DNA from: Pseudomonas sp. 2FG
Lineage (GTDB): Bacteria > Pseudomonadota > Gammaproteobacteria > Pseudomonadales > Pseudomonadaceae
Direction of reading: 5' to 3'
Assembly: GCF_005502935.1 (NCBI RefSeq)
Contig: NZ_SCMP01000004.1
Location: forward strand, 124,001 to 188,000
DNA: 64,000 bases
Of this stretch, positions 7,901-18,316 are shown piece by piece. Position 1 is the first letter of the stretch, and each line of letters opens with the position of its first letter. The translations under genes were made by a program, and so were the position numbers. The notes below the pieces were generated by a model. The model worked only from the letters and a program-made list of their open reading frames with translations. It had not been told where the DNA came from and did not search any database.

Positions 7901-9250
7901 TCACTCCGACTGCGGTGCCAGAGCCTCGCGCAGACGCTGCATAGCGGCCTCGCAAGCAGTGGAATCGGCAAACGCCGGGCTTTCGCCAATGCTTTCAGCG
8001 TCCAGCCAGAGGGCGAACCCTTCGCCCTGCACGCGCAGATCCAGCCCACTGCCGTCCTGCAAACGCTTGCTGGCCTGACCGGCCGACTTGCCATCGGCAA
8101 AGCGCTTGGACAGCAGCAACTGTTCGCCATCGGCGGCCAACAGGCGGAAGCGGAAGCTGCCATCGTCATCGCGGAAGCTGACGAAACGTGCACCTTTGGC
8201 GGCTTTCTTCTTGCTGCCCTCGCCGACCTGCACGTTGCTGCGGAAGGAGCGCAGGCCAACGGCCTCACGCAACTCACCGAGGAACGGCGTGGCCGTCTTG
8301 CGGGCCTTCGCGGCACCGGCGAGAAGGATGTCTTCCAGGTCGGCCGGCCTCTCGATCAGCGCCTGGTAACGCTCGCGCGCCTCGCCCAGTTCGTTGTCGA
8401 GCAGCTGGAACAGGCGCTGTTTGGCTTCGCCCCAGGCCAGGCCGGCGAGCAGTTCGGCACGGAACTCCGCCTGTTGCGCCGCAGTGGCGAAGGCCTGATA
8501 GAGGGTGAACAGGTGCGAATTATCCGGATCTTTCGCCTCACCCGGAGCACGGGAGTCGGTGATGATGCGCGAGATGGCCTCCTTCAACTGCTTGGCGCTG
8601 CCAAACAGCGGGATGGTGTTGTCGTAGCTTTTCGACATCTTGCGCCCGTCGAGACCCGGCAGGGTCGCCACGCTTTCCTCGATCAAGGCCTGCGGCATGA
8701 CGAAGAACTCTTTGCCCTGGCCGAACAGATGATTGAAGCGCTGGCCGATATCTCGGGCCATTTCCACGTGCTGGATCTGGTCGCGACCGACCGGCACCTT
8801 ATGCGCGTTGAACATCAGAATGTCCGCAGCCATCAACACCGGATAGCTGTAGAGGCCCATGCTCACACCCGCATCCGGGTCTTCGCCGGTTTCGACGTTC
8901 TTATCCACCGAGGCCTTGTAGGCATGCGCACGATTGAGCAGGCCCTTGGCCGTCACGCAGGTCAGCAGCCAGGTCAGTTCGGGGATTTCCGGGATGTCGG
9001 ACTGGCGGTAGAAGGTCACCCGCTCGGTATCCAGGCCACAGGCCAGCCAGGTGGCGGCGATCTCCAGACGCGAACGCTGAATGCGCAGCGGATCGTCGCA
9101 TTTGATCAGCGCGTGGTAATCGGCGAGAAAGTAGAACGAATCCGCGTCGACCTGACGACTGGCAATGATCGCCGGGCGAATCGCCCCCGCATAATTGCCG
9201 AGGTGCGGCGTACCGCTGGTGGTGATACCGGTAAGGATACGAGTGGTCAT
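7901..9250 (-). CDS. trpS: Tryptophanyl-tRNA synthetase with extra C-terminal domain
   Basis: Class I synthetase that charges tRNA-Trp. The HIGH-like motif is TPHLGN (14-19) and the KMSKS loop is at 204-208. At 449 aa it is about 115 residues longer than the E. coli enzyme. After a Lys/Ala-rich linker near 330-345, residues about 350-390 ([20 protein letters not shown], then [17 protein letters not shown]) look like a YegP/DUF1508 repeat. From memory Pseudomonas TrpS proteins share this length, so it is a lineage trait, not a frameshift. Monocistronic with its own terminator. Confidence 0.97.
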   Translation of the reverse strand: MTTRILTGITTSGTPHLGNYAGAIRPAIIASRQVDADSFYFLADYHALIKCDDPLRIQRSRLEIAATWLACGLDTERVTFYRQSDIPEIPELTWLLTCVTAKGLLNRAHAYKASVDKNVETGEDPDAGVSMGLYSYPVLMAADILMFNAHKVPVGRDQIQHVEMARDIGQRFNHLFGQGKEFFVMPQALIEESVATLPGLDGRKMSKSYDNTIPLFGSAKQLKEAISRIITDSRAPGEAKDPDNSHLFTLYQAFATAAQQAEFRAELLAGLAWGEAKQRLFQLLDNELGEARERYQALIERPADLEDILLAGAAKARKTATPFLGELREAVGLRSFRSNVQVGEGSKKKAAKGARFVSFRDDDGSFRFRLLAADGEQLLLSKRFADGKSAGQASKRLQDGSGLDLRVQGEGFALWLDAESIGESPAFADSTACEAAMQRLREALAPQSE

Positions 9251-9289
9251 GGCTATCGCTTATAGGGTTAGGCGCTTATCAGGCTGCAG

Positions 9290-9925
9290 TCAGTTCGCAA
9301 GGCGCGGCAAGACCAGATCCTTCAGTTCGGTCAGCCTGCCGTGAAAAAAGTGCCCGCATTCTGCCACTTTCAGCAACTCATGGGCACGCTCCAGGGATTC
9401 GGACCAGGCGAATACCGCTACCGGGCTGATCACTTCGTCGTTTTCCGGCTGAATCACCGTCAAGCTGCAGCGCTGGGCAAAGGCCGCATCGGCGCCGAGT
9501 CGCGTTACCGCAGGGGCGACCATAAACAGTTTATCCAGCTCAATATCCTTAGCCTCCAGACGCGCAGCCAGGGATGCCGCGACGAAGCCGCCAAAGGAAA
9601 AACCGAACAGACTCAACGGCAGTTCCGGATGCTGGGCCAGCAGCCAGTTCGCCGCGGCCTCGGCATCATCGACTTCGCCGCTCGCCATATCGTGCGCGCC
9701 GGCACTCGCCCCGACACCCCGGTAGTTGAACCGCAAGGTGGCGAAACCCGCATCGCGCGCGGTGCGCTGCAAGGTGGAGACCACCTTGTTGAGCATGGTA
9801 CCGCCCTGCACCGGGTTGGGATGGCAAATCAGCGCCAGGCCTCGGGCTTCGGGCAGGTCAAGATAAAGCGCTTCCAGTGGGCCACTGGGGCCAGCGAGCA
9901 ATAGAGAAACTTCACGAGTGGACAA
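9290..9925 (-). CDS. Alpha/beta hydrolase, dienelactone-hydrolase-like
   Basis: A 211-aa cytosolic alpha/beta hydrolase. The oxyanion region CHPNPVQGGTMLNKVV, the NYRGVGAS strand and the nucleophile elbow GFSFGG (serine nucleophile) are clear; a late HFFHG motif supplies the histidine. Relatives are annotated as CocE/YfhR-like hydrolases of unknown substrate. I start at a TTG (9923-9925) because it has a GGAG site 7 bases upstream and begins right at conserved sequence. A longer in-frame ATG near 10033 lies within a repeated element and gives a spurious leader. Conserved neighbour of trpS in pseudomonads. Confidence 0.88.
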   Translation of the reverse strand: MSTREVSLLLAGPSGPLEALYLDLPEARGLALICHPNPVQGGTMLNKVVSTLQRTARDAGFATLRFNYRGVGASAGAHDMASGEVDDAEAAANWLLAQHPELPLSLFGFSFGGFVAASLAARLEAKDIELDKLFMVAPAVTRLGADAAFAQRCSLTVIQPENDEVISPVAVFAWSESLERAHELLKVAECGHFFHGRLTELKDLVLPRLAN

Positions 9926-9969
9926 CGGGGAACTCCGTGACCCTGCACAGGGTCGACACGTCTTGGTTA

Positions 9970-10112
9970 AGAACCTGCTTAATCTCTGCTGCGCTTGGTG
10001 ATGCGGCGTTGAAAACCGGCTCGGACTGCTCATTTACAGCTCGTAAACTCCGCGTCCTCGCCTGCTTTCGCCTTGCCTGACCTGCGCTCGCGACGAGCTT
10101 AAGCAAGTTCTA
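9970..10112 (+). repeat. Long-hairpin intergenic element, copy A
   Basis: One of three intact copies of an about 143-bp element (others at 32496-32638 and 59242-59384). Terminal inverted repeats are GAACCTGCTTAA and its near-complement TTAAGCAAGTTC. A second stem pairs 10011-10020 with 10060-10069 (two mismatches), and the apex holds TTTAC-AGCTC-GTAAA, with 32 bases identical in all three copies. It lies in the divergent gap between the hydrolase and the zapG-like gene. No coding function is evident. Confidence 0.85.
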
Positions 10113-10200
10113 ATAACTTACCTACAGGGCTTGCGTCGCGCTATACAGCGCAGGTTAGAGCCGTTAACGTAAAGCAAAGCCGTTTATAGAGGAAGGACTC

Positions 10201-10635
10201 GTGGAACAGACGCTCTTGGCCTGGTTACTACCGGCACTCGCCCTGCTCGCTGGCATCACCATCGGTTTCCTGGTGGCCCGCCTGGTTCCCAGCGCCGCGC
10301 CCAGCCGCACACAGCGGCAACTGGATGAGATCCAGGAACGCTTCGAAAGCTATCAGAGCGAGGTCGTGACCCACTTCAATACCACCGCCAACCTGGTGAA
10401 GAAACTCACCCAGAGTTATCAGGAAGTGCAGGAACACCTGTCCGAGGGCGCCAACCGCCTGGCCCTCGACGAGTTGACGCGCCAGCGCCTGCTCGCGGCC
10501 CTGCACAACGACGAACAGCCGGGCCCACGCGAGCGCCTGACGCCACCGAAAAGCTCCGAAGCCCCGAAGGACTATGCGCCCAAGGCGGCCGACGCTCCGG
10601 GTACGCTGGACGCGACCTTTGGCTTGAAGAAGTAA
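10201..10635 (+). CDS. zapG: ZapG/YhcB-like inner-membrane protein (DUF1043)
   Basis: A 144-aa protein starting at a GTG with a good upstream GAGGAAGGA site. One N-terminal transmembrane helix (about 4-26, LLAWLLPALALLAGITIGFLVARL) is followed by a long helical, coiled-coil-prone segment (about 35-90) containing the family's QLDEIQERFESYQ and VTHFNTTANLVKKLTQSY blocks, then a Pro-rich tail. In E. coli this family links cell division, envelope synthesis and shape. It converges on cysNC across a terminator. The symbol follows E. coli usage. Confidence 0.85.
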   Translation: MEQTLLAWLLPALALLAGITIGFLVARLVPSAAPSRTQRQLDEIQERFESYQSEVVTHFNTTANLVKKLTQSYQEVQEHLSEGANRLALDELTRQRLLAALHNDEQPGPRERLTPPKSSEAPKDYAPKAADAPGTLDATFGLKK

Positions 10636-10685
10636 GTCGCAACGGCCATCGCCAAAACGATGGCCCAGCTGAACTGACACGCAAT

Positions 10686-10713
10686 AAAAAGCCCCGCCGA
10701 AACGGGGCTTTTT
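10686..10713. terminator. Bidirectional intrinsic terminator
   Basis: The stem AAAAAGCCCCG/CGGGGCTTTTT with loop CCGAAA is symmetric for both strands and separates convergent zapG and cysNC. Confidence 0.92.
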
Positions 10714-10726
10714 AGTGTGCAGGCGA

Positions 10727-12625
10727 TTAGATCGCGCCGCGGCTGCGCAACAGCTCGAGCACCAGTTTGACGCCCTCATCCAGCGAAACGCTCTGCGTAT
10801 CGACCACCAGGTCGGCATTCAGCGGCACATCGTAGGGGAAGGACTCGCCGGGAATATTCTCGCCAGCGGCGGCATACAGGCCTTGCGGGTCACGCTCACG
10901 GCACGCCTGCGGCGAGGCCTGCACATAAACGGTGAGCAAGCGCTCGGCCCCGATCAGCGCCTTGGCCTGTTCGCGACCTTCCGCATCCGGCGCCACGAAC
11001 GCCGCCAGGGTCAACAGACCGGCCTCATTGAACTGCCGCGCCACATGGGCGGCACGCCGCCAGTTCTCGGTACGCCCGGCACGATCCTGCGGCAAGCCCT
11101 TGTTCAGGTCGTGGCGCAGGTTCTGGCCATCCAGCACATAGACCGCGCGCCCCATATCGAACAGCTTGCGCTCCACGGCATAGGCCAGGGTGCTCTTGCC
11201 GGCACCGGACAGGCCACTGAACAGTACGGTAGCCGGCTGCTGGCCGAAACGTGCGGCACGCTCTTCGGTGGCCACATGGGCCAGCTTGCCGTGATGGCTG
11301 CCGCCTTGGGTATTCAGCGGCTCGGCGATGATCATGCCAGCGCCGACGGTGCCGTTAGTCAGGCGGTCGACGATGATGAACGCGCCCGTGGTGCGGTTGC
11401 GCTCGTAGCCATCGAGGGCGATCGGCGCATCCAGGCTGAGCTTGACCTTGGCGATCTCGTTCAGCTGCAGGCTGCTCGCCGCCCCCTCTTCCAGGGTGTT
11501 CACATCGACCTTGTGGACGATGCTGGCAATCGAGCCCGGCACATAGCTGGTGGCACGTTTGATGTCGTACTTCTTGCCCGGCAACAGCGGTTCTTCCGCC
11601 ATCCACACCAGCATGGCCTCGAAGCTGTCGGTGACCCGCGGCTGGTTATCGGCATGCACCAACAGGTCGCCACGGGAGATGTCGATCTCGTCTTCCATGG
11701 TCAGGGTCACGGCCTGGCCGGGACCGGCCTGCTCCAACTCGCCGTCGAAAGTGACGATGGACTTGACCCGACTGCTCTTGCCGGACGGCAGCACCACGAC
11801 CTCATCGCCCTTGTGCACGATGCCGCTGGCCAGGGTACCGGCGAAGCCGCGGAAGTTCAGGTTCGGACGGTTGACGTACTGCACCGGGAAACGCATGTCG
11901 GTGAAGTTGCGATCACCGGCGACCTCCACGGTTTCGAGAATCTCCATCAGCGATTGGCCGCTGTACCAGGGCGAGCGCTCGCTCTTGTTCACCACGTTGT
12001 CGCCCTTCAGCGCCGACATCGGCACGAAGTGGATCGAGGTCGGGTTGAGCTTGATGCGGTCGGCGAACTGCAGGTAGTCGGCCTTGATCGTCTCGAAAAC
12101 GCCCTGATCGAAATCCTTCAGGTCCATTTTGTTGATCGCCACGACTATGTGCTTGATCCCCAGCAAGGAGGCGATATAGCTGTGACGGCGAGTCTGGGTC
12201 TGCACGCCGTAGCGCGCGTCGACGAGGATAATCGCCAGGTCGCAGGTCGAGGCGCCGGTCGCCATGTTGCGCGTGTACTGCTCATGGCCGGGGGTGTCGG
12301 CGATGATGAACTTGCGCTTGGCGGTGGAGAAATAGCGGTAAGCCACATCGATGGTGATGCCCTGCTCGCGCTCGGCCTGCAGGCCGTCGACCAGCAGCGC
12401 CAGGTCGATATCGTCACCTGTGGTGCCGACTTTCTTCGAGTCGCGGGTGATCGCCTCCAGATGGTCTTCGTAGATCATCTTGGAGTCGTGCAGCAGGCGC
12501 CCGATCAGGGTGCTCTTGCCGTCGTCGACGTTGCCGCAGGTGAGGAAGCGCAGCAGTTCCTTGCGTTCGTGCTGGGCCAGGTAGGCGAGGATGTCCTCGC
12601 TGATCAAATCGGACTGGTGCGACAT
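10727..12625 (-). CDS. cysNC: Bifunctional sulfate adenylyltransferase subunit 1 / APS kinase
   Basis: Fusion of CysN, the GTPase that drives ATP sulfurylase, with CysC, which phosphorylates APS to PAPS. The EF-Tu-like part shows G1 GNVDDGKST (31-39), G3 DTPGH (110-114) and G4 NKMD (165-168), then beta-barrel domains to about 440. A second P-loop, GLSGAGKST (471-479), starts the APS kinase domain, which runs to residue 632 and contains [12 protein letters not shown]. It follows cysD by one base, so the two make one heterodimeric enzyme for sulfate assimilation. This fusion is the normal arrangement in pseudomonads. Confidence 0.98.
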   Translation of the reverse strand: MSHQSDLISEDILAYLAQHERKELLRFLTCGNVDDGKSTLIGRLLHDSKMIYEDHLEAITRDSKKVGTTGDDIDLALLVDGLQAEREQGITIDVAYRYFSTAKRKFIIADTPGHEQYTRNMATGASTCDLAIILVDARYGVQTQTRRHSYIASLLGIKHIVVAINKMDLKDFDQGVFETIKADYLQFADRIKLNPTSIHFVPMSALKGDNVVNKSERSPWYSGQSLMEILETVEVAGDRNFTDMRFPVQYVNRPNLNFRGFAGTLASGIVHKGDEVVVLPSGKSSRVKSIVTFDGELEQAGPGQAVTLTMEDEIDISRGDLLVHADNQPRVTDSFEAMLVWMAEEPLLPGKKYDIKRATSYVPGSIASIVHKVDVNTLEEGAASSLQLNEIAKVKLSLDAPIALDGYERNRTTGAFIIVDRLTNGTVGAGMIIAEPLNTQGGSHHGKLAHVATEERAARFGQQPATVLFSGLSGAGKSTLAYAVERKLFDMGRAVYVLDGQNLRHDLNKGLPQDRAGRTENWRRAAHVARQFNEAGLLTLAAFVAPDAEGREQAKALIGAERLLTVYVQASPQACRERDPQGLYAAAGENIPGESFPYDVPLNADLVVDTQSVSLDEGVKLVLELLRSRGAI

Positions 12626-12626
12626 C

Positions 12627-13544
12627 TTAAAAGTACCCCTGACGTTTCTTGTCTTCCATCGAACCCGCTTGGTCGTGATCGATCACGCGACCTTGGCGCT
12701 CGGACGTTCGAGTCAGGAGCATTTCCTGGATGATGTCAGTCAGGGTAGTGGCTTCGGACTCCACCGCGCCGGTCAGCGGGTAGCAACCGAGGGTGCGGAA
12801 GCGCACTTTTTTCTTCACGATGCGGGCTTTGTCCTCGTCACTCAGGTGCTCGAGGATGCGCTCATCGTCGATCAGGATCAGCGTGCCGTTCTTCTCGATC
12901 ACGTCGCGTTCGGCGGCGAAGTACAGCGGCACGATGGGGATGCCTTCGAGGTAGATGTATTGCCAGATGTCCAGCTCGGTCCAGTTGGACAGCGGGAACA
13001 CCCGAATCGACTCGCCCTTGTTGACCTTGCCGTTGTAGACGTTCCACAGCTCGGGGCGCTGGTTCTTCGGGTCCCAACGATGTTTGCTGTCACGGAAGGA
13101 ATACACGCGCTCCTTGGCACGCGACTTCTCCTCGTCGCGGCGGGCACCACCGAAGGCGGCATCGAAGCCGTACTTGTCCAGAGCCTGCTTGAGGCCCTCG
13201 GTCTTCATGATGTCGGTATGCTTGGCACTGCCGTGGGTGAAGGGGTTGATACCCTGGGCCACGCCTTCCGGGTTGACGTGTACCAGCAGGTCCAGGCCCA
13301 GCTCTGCGACCATCTTGTCGCGGAACGAGTACATCTCCTGGAACTTCCACTGGGTATCCACGTGCATGACCGGAAACGGCAGCTTGCCGGGGAAGAACGC
13401 CTTGCGGGCCAGATGCAGCATTACGGCGGAATCTTTACCGATGGAGTACAGCATCACCGGGTTATCGAACTCGGCGGCTACCTCGCGGATGATGTGGATG
13501 CTTTCCGCCTCCAACTGTTTCAGATGCGTCAGTTTATCGAGCAT
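12627..13544 (-). CDS. cysD: Sulfate adenylyltransferase subunit 2
   Basis: ATP pyrophosphatase-type subunit of ATP sulfurylase (305 aa), forming APS from ATP and sulfate in the cytosol. The PP-loop appears as [13 protein letters not shown], and the family blocks [14 protein letters not shown] and [15 protein letters not shown] are present. It is the first gene of cysD-cysNC. The 134-base upstream gap is AT-richer than its surroundings (around 13640-13675), where sulfur-starvation (CysB-type) control would be expected; I cannot identify a specific site. Confidence 0.98.
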   Translation of the reverse strand: MLDKLTHLKQLEAESIHIIREVAAEFDNPVMLYSIGKDSAVMLHLARKAFFPGKLPFPVMHVDTQWKFQEMYSFRDKMVAELGLDLLVHVNPEGVAQGINPFTHGSAKHTDIMKTEGLKQALDKYGFDAAFGGARRDEEKSRAKERVYSFRDSKHRWDPKNQRPELWNVYNGKVNKGESIRVFPLSNWTELDIWQYIYLEGIPIVPLYFAAERDVIEKNGTLILIDDERILEHLSDEDKARIVKKKVRFRTLGCYPLTGAVESEATTLTDIIQEMLLTRTSERQGRVIDHDQAGSMEDKKRQGYF

Positions 13545-13678
13545 GGCTACTCACGGCTTTCTCTCTGGGGAGAGCTTATTGGACGGCCTACGGGCCGTGG
13601 ACGAAGGGCGCACTTTAGCACAGCGCCCTATTCTAATCAGGCGGCCATTTAGACCTAAACGATCTAGTTATATGCCGC

Positions 13679-14437
13679 CTAAACGGGGTTCGGGCAGTCG
13701 ATAAACAGGTGCTCGATGGCAAAGCGCCGCGCCAGATAATCGCCCAACGCCTGCACGCCGTAACGCTCGGTCGCGTGGTGGCCGGCGGCGATGAAACTGA
13801 TGCCATTTTCCCGCGCGCTATGCACCGTTTGCTCCGACGCCTCACCGCTCAGGTAGAGATCCACGCCTGCCGCGATGGCCTGATCGATATAGCCCTGGCC
13901 ACCACCAGTGCACCACCCGATCCGCCGGATCATCTGCGACCCCTCCACCAGCAATGGCTCGCGCCCCAACACTTCTTGGACGCGGCGGGCAAAATCGCGC
14001 GCCGTCATGGGTTCCGCCAGAGAGCCGATCAACCCCACGGTGCGCGGATTTTCCGGCTCTAGCGGCCCCTCGACGACGATCTCCAACTGCCGCGCCAACT
14101 GTACGTTGTTGCCCACCTCCGGATGCACATCCAACGGCAGGTGGTAGGCCAGCAGACTGATGTCATGGCTCAGCAAGGTTTTCAGCCGGCGCTGCTTCAT
14201 GCCGGTCACACAAGGATTCTCGCCCTTCCAGAAATAACCGTGATGCACCAACAGCACGTCGGCCTCGGCCTCGACCGCCGCATCCAGCAGCGCCTGGCTG
14301 GCCGTCACCCCGCTGACGATGCGCCGCACCTGCGGCCGGCCTTCGACCTGCAGGCCATTCGGACAGTAATCACTGATGCGCGCCGCATTCAGGTAACGCT
14401 CGGTTTCTTCCACCAAAGTGCTCAGGGCAATGGCCAT
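13679..14437 (-). CDS. Nif3-like dinuclear metal centre protein (YbgI family)
   Basis: A 252-aa Nif3/YbgI-family protein. The metal-binding signature is seen as LLVHHGYFWKGE and, at the C-terminal side, the FIAAGHHATERYGVQAL block. The family forms hexameric toroids with two metals per subunit; some relatives are annotated as GTP cyclohydrolase I type 2, but the function is unsettled. It diverges from algW. In P. aeruginosa a homologue occupies the same place from memory. Confidence 0.93.
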   Translation of the reverse strand: MAIALSTLVEETERYLNAARISDYCPNGLQVEGRPQVRRIVSGVTASQALLDAAVEAEADVLLVHHGYFWKGENPCVTGMKQRRLKTLLSHDISLLAYHLPLDVHPEVGNNVQLARQLEIVVEGPLEPENPRTVGLIGSLAEPMTARDFARRVQEVLGREPLLVEGSQMIRRIGWCTGGGQGYIDQAIAAGVDLYLSGEASEQTVHSARENGISFIAAGHHATERYGVQALGDYLARRFAIEHLFIDCPNPV

Positions 14438-14549
14438 AAGAATTCCTCACTAGAGCTGTTGCAGGCCGCTCCTTTAATTGACCAACGGCCTCTATAATGG
14501 CGCCACCTTAAGGGCCTCTCTGCGCCCTCGCAACCCTCGGGATTTTTCG

Positions 14550-15704
14550 ATGTTCAAGGCCCTGCGTTTCCTCGGCTGGCCCCTGCTAGCCGGCGTGCTC
14601 CTAGCACTGCTGATTATTCAGTACTACCCACAGTGGGTCGGCTTGCCGCGCCAGGATGTACACATGCAGCAGGCGCCACGCTACGGCCTCGCCCAGCAGG
14701 GCCCGGTTTCTTATGCCGACGCGGTGAGCAGCGCGGCACCCGCAGTGGCCAACCTCTATACCACCAAGATTGTCAGCAAACCGGCTAACTCGCTGTTTGA
14801 AGACCCGCAGTTCCGGCGCTTCTTCGGTGACAACCTGCCCAAGCAGCGGCGTATGGAGTCCAGCCTGGGCTCGGCGGTGATCATGAGCCCGGAAGGCTAT
14901 CTGCTGACCAACAACCACGTCACCGCCGGCGCCGACCAGATTGTCGTGGCGCTGAAAGATGGCCGCGAAACCCTGGCCCGAGTGATCGGCAGCGACCCGG
15001 AAACCGACCTGGCGGTGCTGAAAATAGACTTGAAGGAGCTCCCCGCCATCACCCTCGGGCGCTCGGACGCCATCAGCATCGGCGATGTGGCGCTGGCCAT
15101 CGGCAACCCTTTCGGCGTTGGCCAGACCGTCACCATGGGCATCATCAGCGCCACCGGGCGTAATCAGCTCGGCCTGAATACCTATGAAGACTTCATCCAG
15201 ACCGACGCCGCGATCAACCCCGGCAACTCCGGCGGCGCACTGGTGGATGCCCAAGGCAATCTGATCGGTATCAATACCGCAATCCTGTCCAAGTCCAACG
15301 GCTCACAAGGCATCGGCTTCGCGATCCCGACCAAGCTGGCGCTGGAAGTGATGCAAGCCATCATCGAGCATGGCCAGGTGATCCGCGGCTGGCTGGGCAT
15401 CGAGGTCCAGCCGTTGACCCCCGAACTGGCCGAGTCCTTTGGCCTGGAAGGCCGTCCCGGGATTATAGTTGCCGGTGTGTATCGCGATGGCCCGGCGCAG
15501 AAAGCCGGGCTGCAACCGGGCGACCTGATCCTCAGCATCGACGGCGAACCGGCCAGCGATGGCCGTCGCTCGATGAACCAAGTCGCACGCGCCAAGCCGG
15601 GTGAAAAAACCAGTATCGAAGTGATGCGTAATGGCAAGCCCCTCGAGCTAATGGCCGAAATCGGTCTGCGCCCACCGCAGGCCACTAACGGCGCGAGCAA
15701 GTAA
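14550..15704 (+). CDS. algW: Site-1 protease AlgW (DegS-like serine endopeptidase)
   Basis: Periplasmic PDZ protease, 384 aa, that in P. aeruginosa makes the first cut in MucA, releasing sigma factor AlgU. One N-terminal membrane anchor (about 7-26) leaves the rest in the periplasm. The trypsin-like triad is H123, D153 and S227 (in NPGNSGGA). A single PDZ domain follows (about 265-370), which fits DegS/AlgW rather than two-PDZ DegP/MucD. I choose the ATG at 14550 (MFKALRFLGW) over an upstream in-frame ATG because it starts at conserved sequence. A TATAAT hexamer at 14493-14498 may belong to its promoter. Confidence 0.95.
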   Translation: MFKALRFLGWPLLAGVLLALLIIQYYPQWVGLPRQDVHMQQAPRYGLAQQGPVSYADAVSSAAPAVANLYTTKIVSKPANSLFEDPQFRRFFGDNLPKQRRMESSLGSAVIMSPEGYLLTNNHVTAGADQIVVALKDGRETLARVIGSDPETDLAVLKIDLKELPAITLGRSDAISIGDVALAIGNPFGVGQTVTMGIISATGRNQLGLNTYEDFIQTDAAINPGNSGGALVDAQGNLIGINTAILSKSNGSQGIGFAIPTKLALEVMQAIIEHGQVIRGWLGIEVQPLTPELAESFGLEGRPGIIVAGVYRDGPAQKAGLQPGDLILSIDGEPASDGRRSMNQVARAKPGEKTSIEVMRNGKPLELMAEIGLRPPQATNGASK

Positions 15705-15711
15705 CAGAAAA

Positions 15712-15738
15712 CACGGCGCCCCAAGGCGCCGTTTTTTA
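15712..15738. terminator. Intrinsic terminator after algW
   Basis: The stem CGGCGCC/GGCGCCG with loop CCAA is followed by six T on the plus strand. Eight bases after algW and before the convergent hisC stop, it probably serves both. Confidence 0.9.
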
Positions 15739-15751
15739 CTACGGACATGAC

Positions 15752-16810
15752 CTAGCCCAGGCAAACCTTCAGCGCCTCGACCAGCGCCTGGTTCTGCGCC
15801 GGCGTGCCGATGCTGATGCGCAGGAACTGGGCGATCCGCGCCTGTTTGAAGTGCCGCACGATCACGCCCTGCTCGCGCAGGCTGGCGGCCAGCGCTGCCG
15901 CATCCTTTTGCGGATGGCGGGCGAAGACGAAGTTCGCAGCCGACGGCAGCACCTCAAACCCCAAGTCGTTCAACGCAGCGACCAGCTGCTCACGACTGTC
16001 GATCACCGCCTGGCAGCTCTGCCGAAAGTAGGCTTTGTCCTCGAAGGCCGCGGCCGCCCCGGCAATCGCCATGCGATCCAGCGGGTAAGAGTTGAAGCTG
16101 TTTTTGATCCGTTCCAGCGCCTCGATCAAGTCCGGGTGACCGACCGCCAGACCGACCCGCAGCCCGGCCAACGAGCGGGACTTGGACAGGGTCTGGGTGA
16201 CCAGCAGGTTCGGGTAACGATCGACCAGCCTGATCGCGGTCGCGCCGCCAAAATCGACATAAGCCTCATCCACCACCAGCACCGAATCCGGATGGCTCTT
16301 CAGCAGTTGTTCGATGGCCTCCAACGCCAACAAGCAGCCGGTCGGCGCATTCGGGTTGGGGAAGATGATCCCGCCATTGGGCCTGGCGTAATCCGCTATG
16401 CGAATCTGGAACTGCTCATCCAGCGGCACCGCCTCGAACGGAATGCCATACAGGCCGCAGTACACCGGATAAAAGCTGTAGCTGATATCCGGGAACAGCA
16501 GCGGTTTGCCGTGCTGGAACAGACCGTGGAAGGCATGCGCCAGCACTTCGTCCGAGCCGTTGCCGAGAAACACCTGCGCCGGCTGCACGCCGTAGTAGTC
16601 GGCGATGGCCTGCTTCAGGCGCTCACCGTTCGGGTCAGGGTAAAGCCGCAGGTTGTCATTCAACTCCGCCTGCATCGCCGCCAGGGCTTTGGGCGAAGGA
16701 CCGTAGGGATTTTCGTTGGTGTTCAGCTTGACCAGTTTGGCCAGCTTCGGTTGTTCGCCCGGCACATAAGGCACCAGGTCTTTAACGAAGGGGCTCCAGA
16801 ATTTGCTCAT
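15752..16810 (-). CDS. hisC: Histidinol-phosphate aminotransferase
   Basis: PLP enzyme of histidine synthesis converting imidazole-acetol phosphate to histidinol phosphate with glutamate (352 aa). The N-terminal [13 protein letters not shown] block, the PNPNAPTG loop and the Schiff-base lysine K210 in [14 protein letters not shown] identify the HisC branch of class I/II aminotransferases. It is last in hisG-hisD-hisC, three bases after hisD. The other his genes are not in the window. Confidence 0.96.
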   Translation of the reverse strand: MSKFWSPFVKDLVPYVPGEQPKLAKLVKLNTNENPYGPSPKALAAMQAELNDNLRLYPDPNGERLKQAIADYYGVQPAQVFLGNGSDEVLAHAFHGLFQHGKPLLFPDISYSFYPVYCGLYGIPFEAVPLDEQFQIRIADYARPNGGIIFPNPNAPTGCLLALEAIEQLLKSHPDSVLVVDEAYVDFGGATAIRLVDRYPNLLVTQTLSKSRSLAGLRVGLAVGHPDLIEALERIKNSFNSYPLDRMAIAGAAAAFEDKAYFRQSCQAVIDSREQLVAALNDLGFEVLPSAANFVFARHPQKDAAALAASLREQGVIVRHFKQARIAQFLRISIGTPAQNQALVEALKVCLG

Positions 16811-16813
16811 GGT

Positions 16814-18142
16814 TCACTCACCCTTCGCTTGATTAGCAGCAATACGGTATTCGGCACTGCGGGCGTGGGCGGTCAGCGATTCGCCACGGGCCAGCACGGA
16901 AGCGGTTTTGCCCAGTTCCGAGGCGCCCTCGGCCGAGCAGTGGATGATCGACGAACGCTTCTGGAAGTCGTACACCCCCAGCGGCGAAGAGAAACGCGCG
17001 GTGCCGGAGGTGGGCAGCACGTGGTTCGGCCCGGCGCAGTAGTCGCCCAAAGCCTCGGCGGTGTAGCGCCCCATGAAGATCGCACCGGCGTGGCGAATCT
17101 GCGGCAACCAAGCCTCTGGATCGGCGACCGACAACTCCAGGTGCTCGGGTGCGATGCGATTGGCCACCTCGATGGCTTGCTGCATGTCGCGCACCTGGAT
17201 CAGTGCGCCGCGACCTTCGATCGAGGCGCGGATGATCTCGGCGCGCTCCATGCTCGGTAGCAGCCGGGCTATGCTGGCGGCGACCTTGTCGAGGAACGCG
17301 GCATCCGGGCTGAGCAGAATCGCCTGGGCGTCTTCGTCGTGCTCGGCCTGGGAAAACAGATCCATGGCGATCCAGTCCGGATCGGTCTGGCCATCACAGA
17401 CCACCAGGATTTCCGAGGGCCCGGCGATCATGTCGATGCCGACCTTGCCGAACACATGACGCTTGGCGGTCGCCACATAAATGTTGCCCGGGCCGACGAT
17501 CTTGTCCACCGGCGGCACGCTCTCGGTGCCATAGGCCAGCGCCGCCACCGCTTGCGCCCCGCCGATGGTGAACACCCGATCGACCCCTGCGATGCAGGCG
17601 GCCGCCAGGACGATTTCATTGATCTCGCCACGCGGGGTCGGCACCACCATCACCACTTCCGGCACGCCGGCAACCTTGGCCGGGATGGCGTTCATCAACA
17701 CCGAGGACGGATAAGAGGCCTTGCCACCCGGCACATACAGCCCCGCGCGATCCAACGGCGTGACCTTCTGCCCTAGCACCGTGCCATCGGCTTCGGTATA
17801 GCTCCAGGAGTCCTGCTTCTGCTTCTCGTGGTAACTGCGCACGCGCTCGGCGGCGACTTCCAGCGCCTGGCGCTGCGCCGCGGTGATGCGCGTCAGCGCC
17901 AGCTCCAAACGCTCGCGTGGCAGGATCAGATCCGCCATGCAAGCGACGCTGAGGCCATCGAAACGCTGGGTGTACTCCACCAGCGCCGCATCGCCGCGTT
18001 CACGTACCGCGGCGATGATCTCCAGCACGCGCAGATTGACCGACTCGTCGGACACGCTTTCCCAGCTCAGCAGATGATCCAGATGACGAGCAAAGTCCGG
18101 GTCAGCAGCGTTGAGTCGGCGGATAGCAGTGGAAGCGGTCAT
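16814..18142 (-). CDS. hisD: Histidinol dehydrogenase
   Basis: Zinc-dependent NAD enzyme catalysing the last two oxidations of histidine synthesis (442 aa). Conserved blocks include [48 protein letters not shown] and [14 protein letters not shown], with the catalytic and metal-ligand His/Glu residues in the last few. I start at 18142 ([12 protein letters not shown]) because the 55 residues upstream in frame are unlike the family. A 174-base gap with a GC hairpin separates it from hisG. Confidence 0.97.
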   Translation of the reverse strand: MTASTAIRRLNAADPDFARHLDHLLSWESVSDESVNLRVLEIIAAVRERGDAALVEYTQRFDGLSVACMADLILPRERLELALTRITAAQRQALEVAAERVRSYHEKQKQDSWSYTEADGTVLGQKVTPLDRAGLYVPGGKASYPSSVLMNAIPAKVAGVPEVVMVVPTPRGEINEIVLAAACIAGVDRVFTIGGAQAVAALAYGTESVPPVDKIVGPGNIYVATAKRHVFGKVGIDMIAGPSEILVVCDGQTDPDWIAMDLFSQAEHDEDAQAILLSPDAAFLDKVAASIARLLPSMERAEIIRASIEGRGALIQVRDMQQAIEVANRIAPEHLELSVADPEAWLPQIRHAGAIFMGRYTAEALGDYCAGPNHVLPTSGTARFSSPLGVYDFQKRSSIIHCSAEGASELGKTASVLARGESLTAHARSAEYRIAANQAKGE

Positions 18143-18240
18143 AGCGGGCCTCAATAGATTGGCGATTGCTCGGGCGTCGCTAAGGCTACCAAAGCCTGCC
18201 GTGGCGACGCCCGAGAAATTGGCTATGGCACGGGTAGGCA

Positions 18241-18261
18241 GGTGCGGCGTGAAGCCGCACC
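18241..18261. repeat. Perfect GC-rich hairpin between hisG and hisD
   Basis: The arms GGTGCGGC and GCCGCACC pair perfectly around a GTGAA loop. It has no T run, so it looks like a REP-type palindrome or mRNA-stabilising hairpin inside the his operon rather than a terminator. Confidence 0.6.
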
Positions 18262-18316
18262 AGGTATTAGCGTCGGTGGCCGAACCAGGCCGCTGCTGCG
18301 CTGCCAATCATGACGG

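Noticed and set aside
7901-9250. Long TrpS as a possible frameshift fusion of two genes
   Set aside because: The frame is continuous, the extension is in good codon usage, and from memory Pseudomonas TrpS is normally about 448 aa.
10715-12733. A 672-codon plus-strand frame opposite cysNC
   Set aside because: Same cause: it mirrors cysNC and ends in low-quality sequence; no family features.
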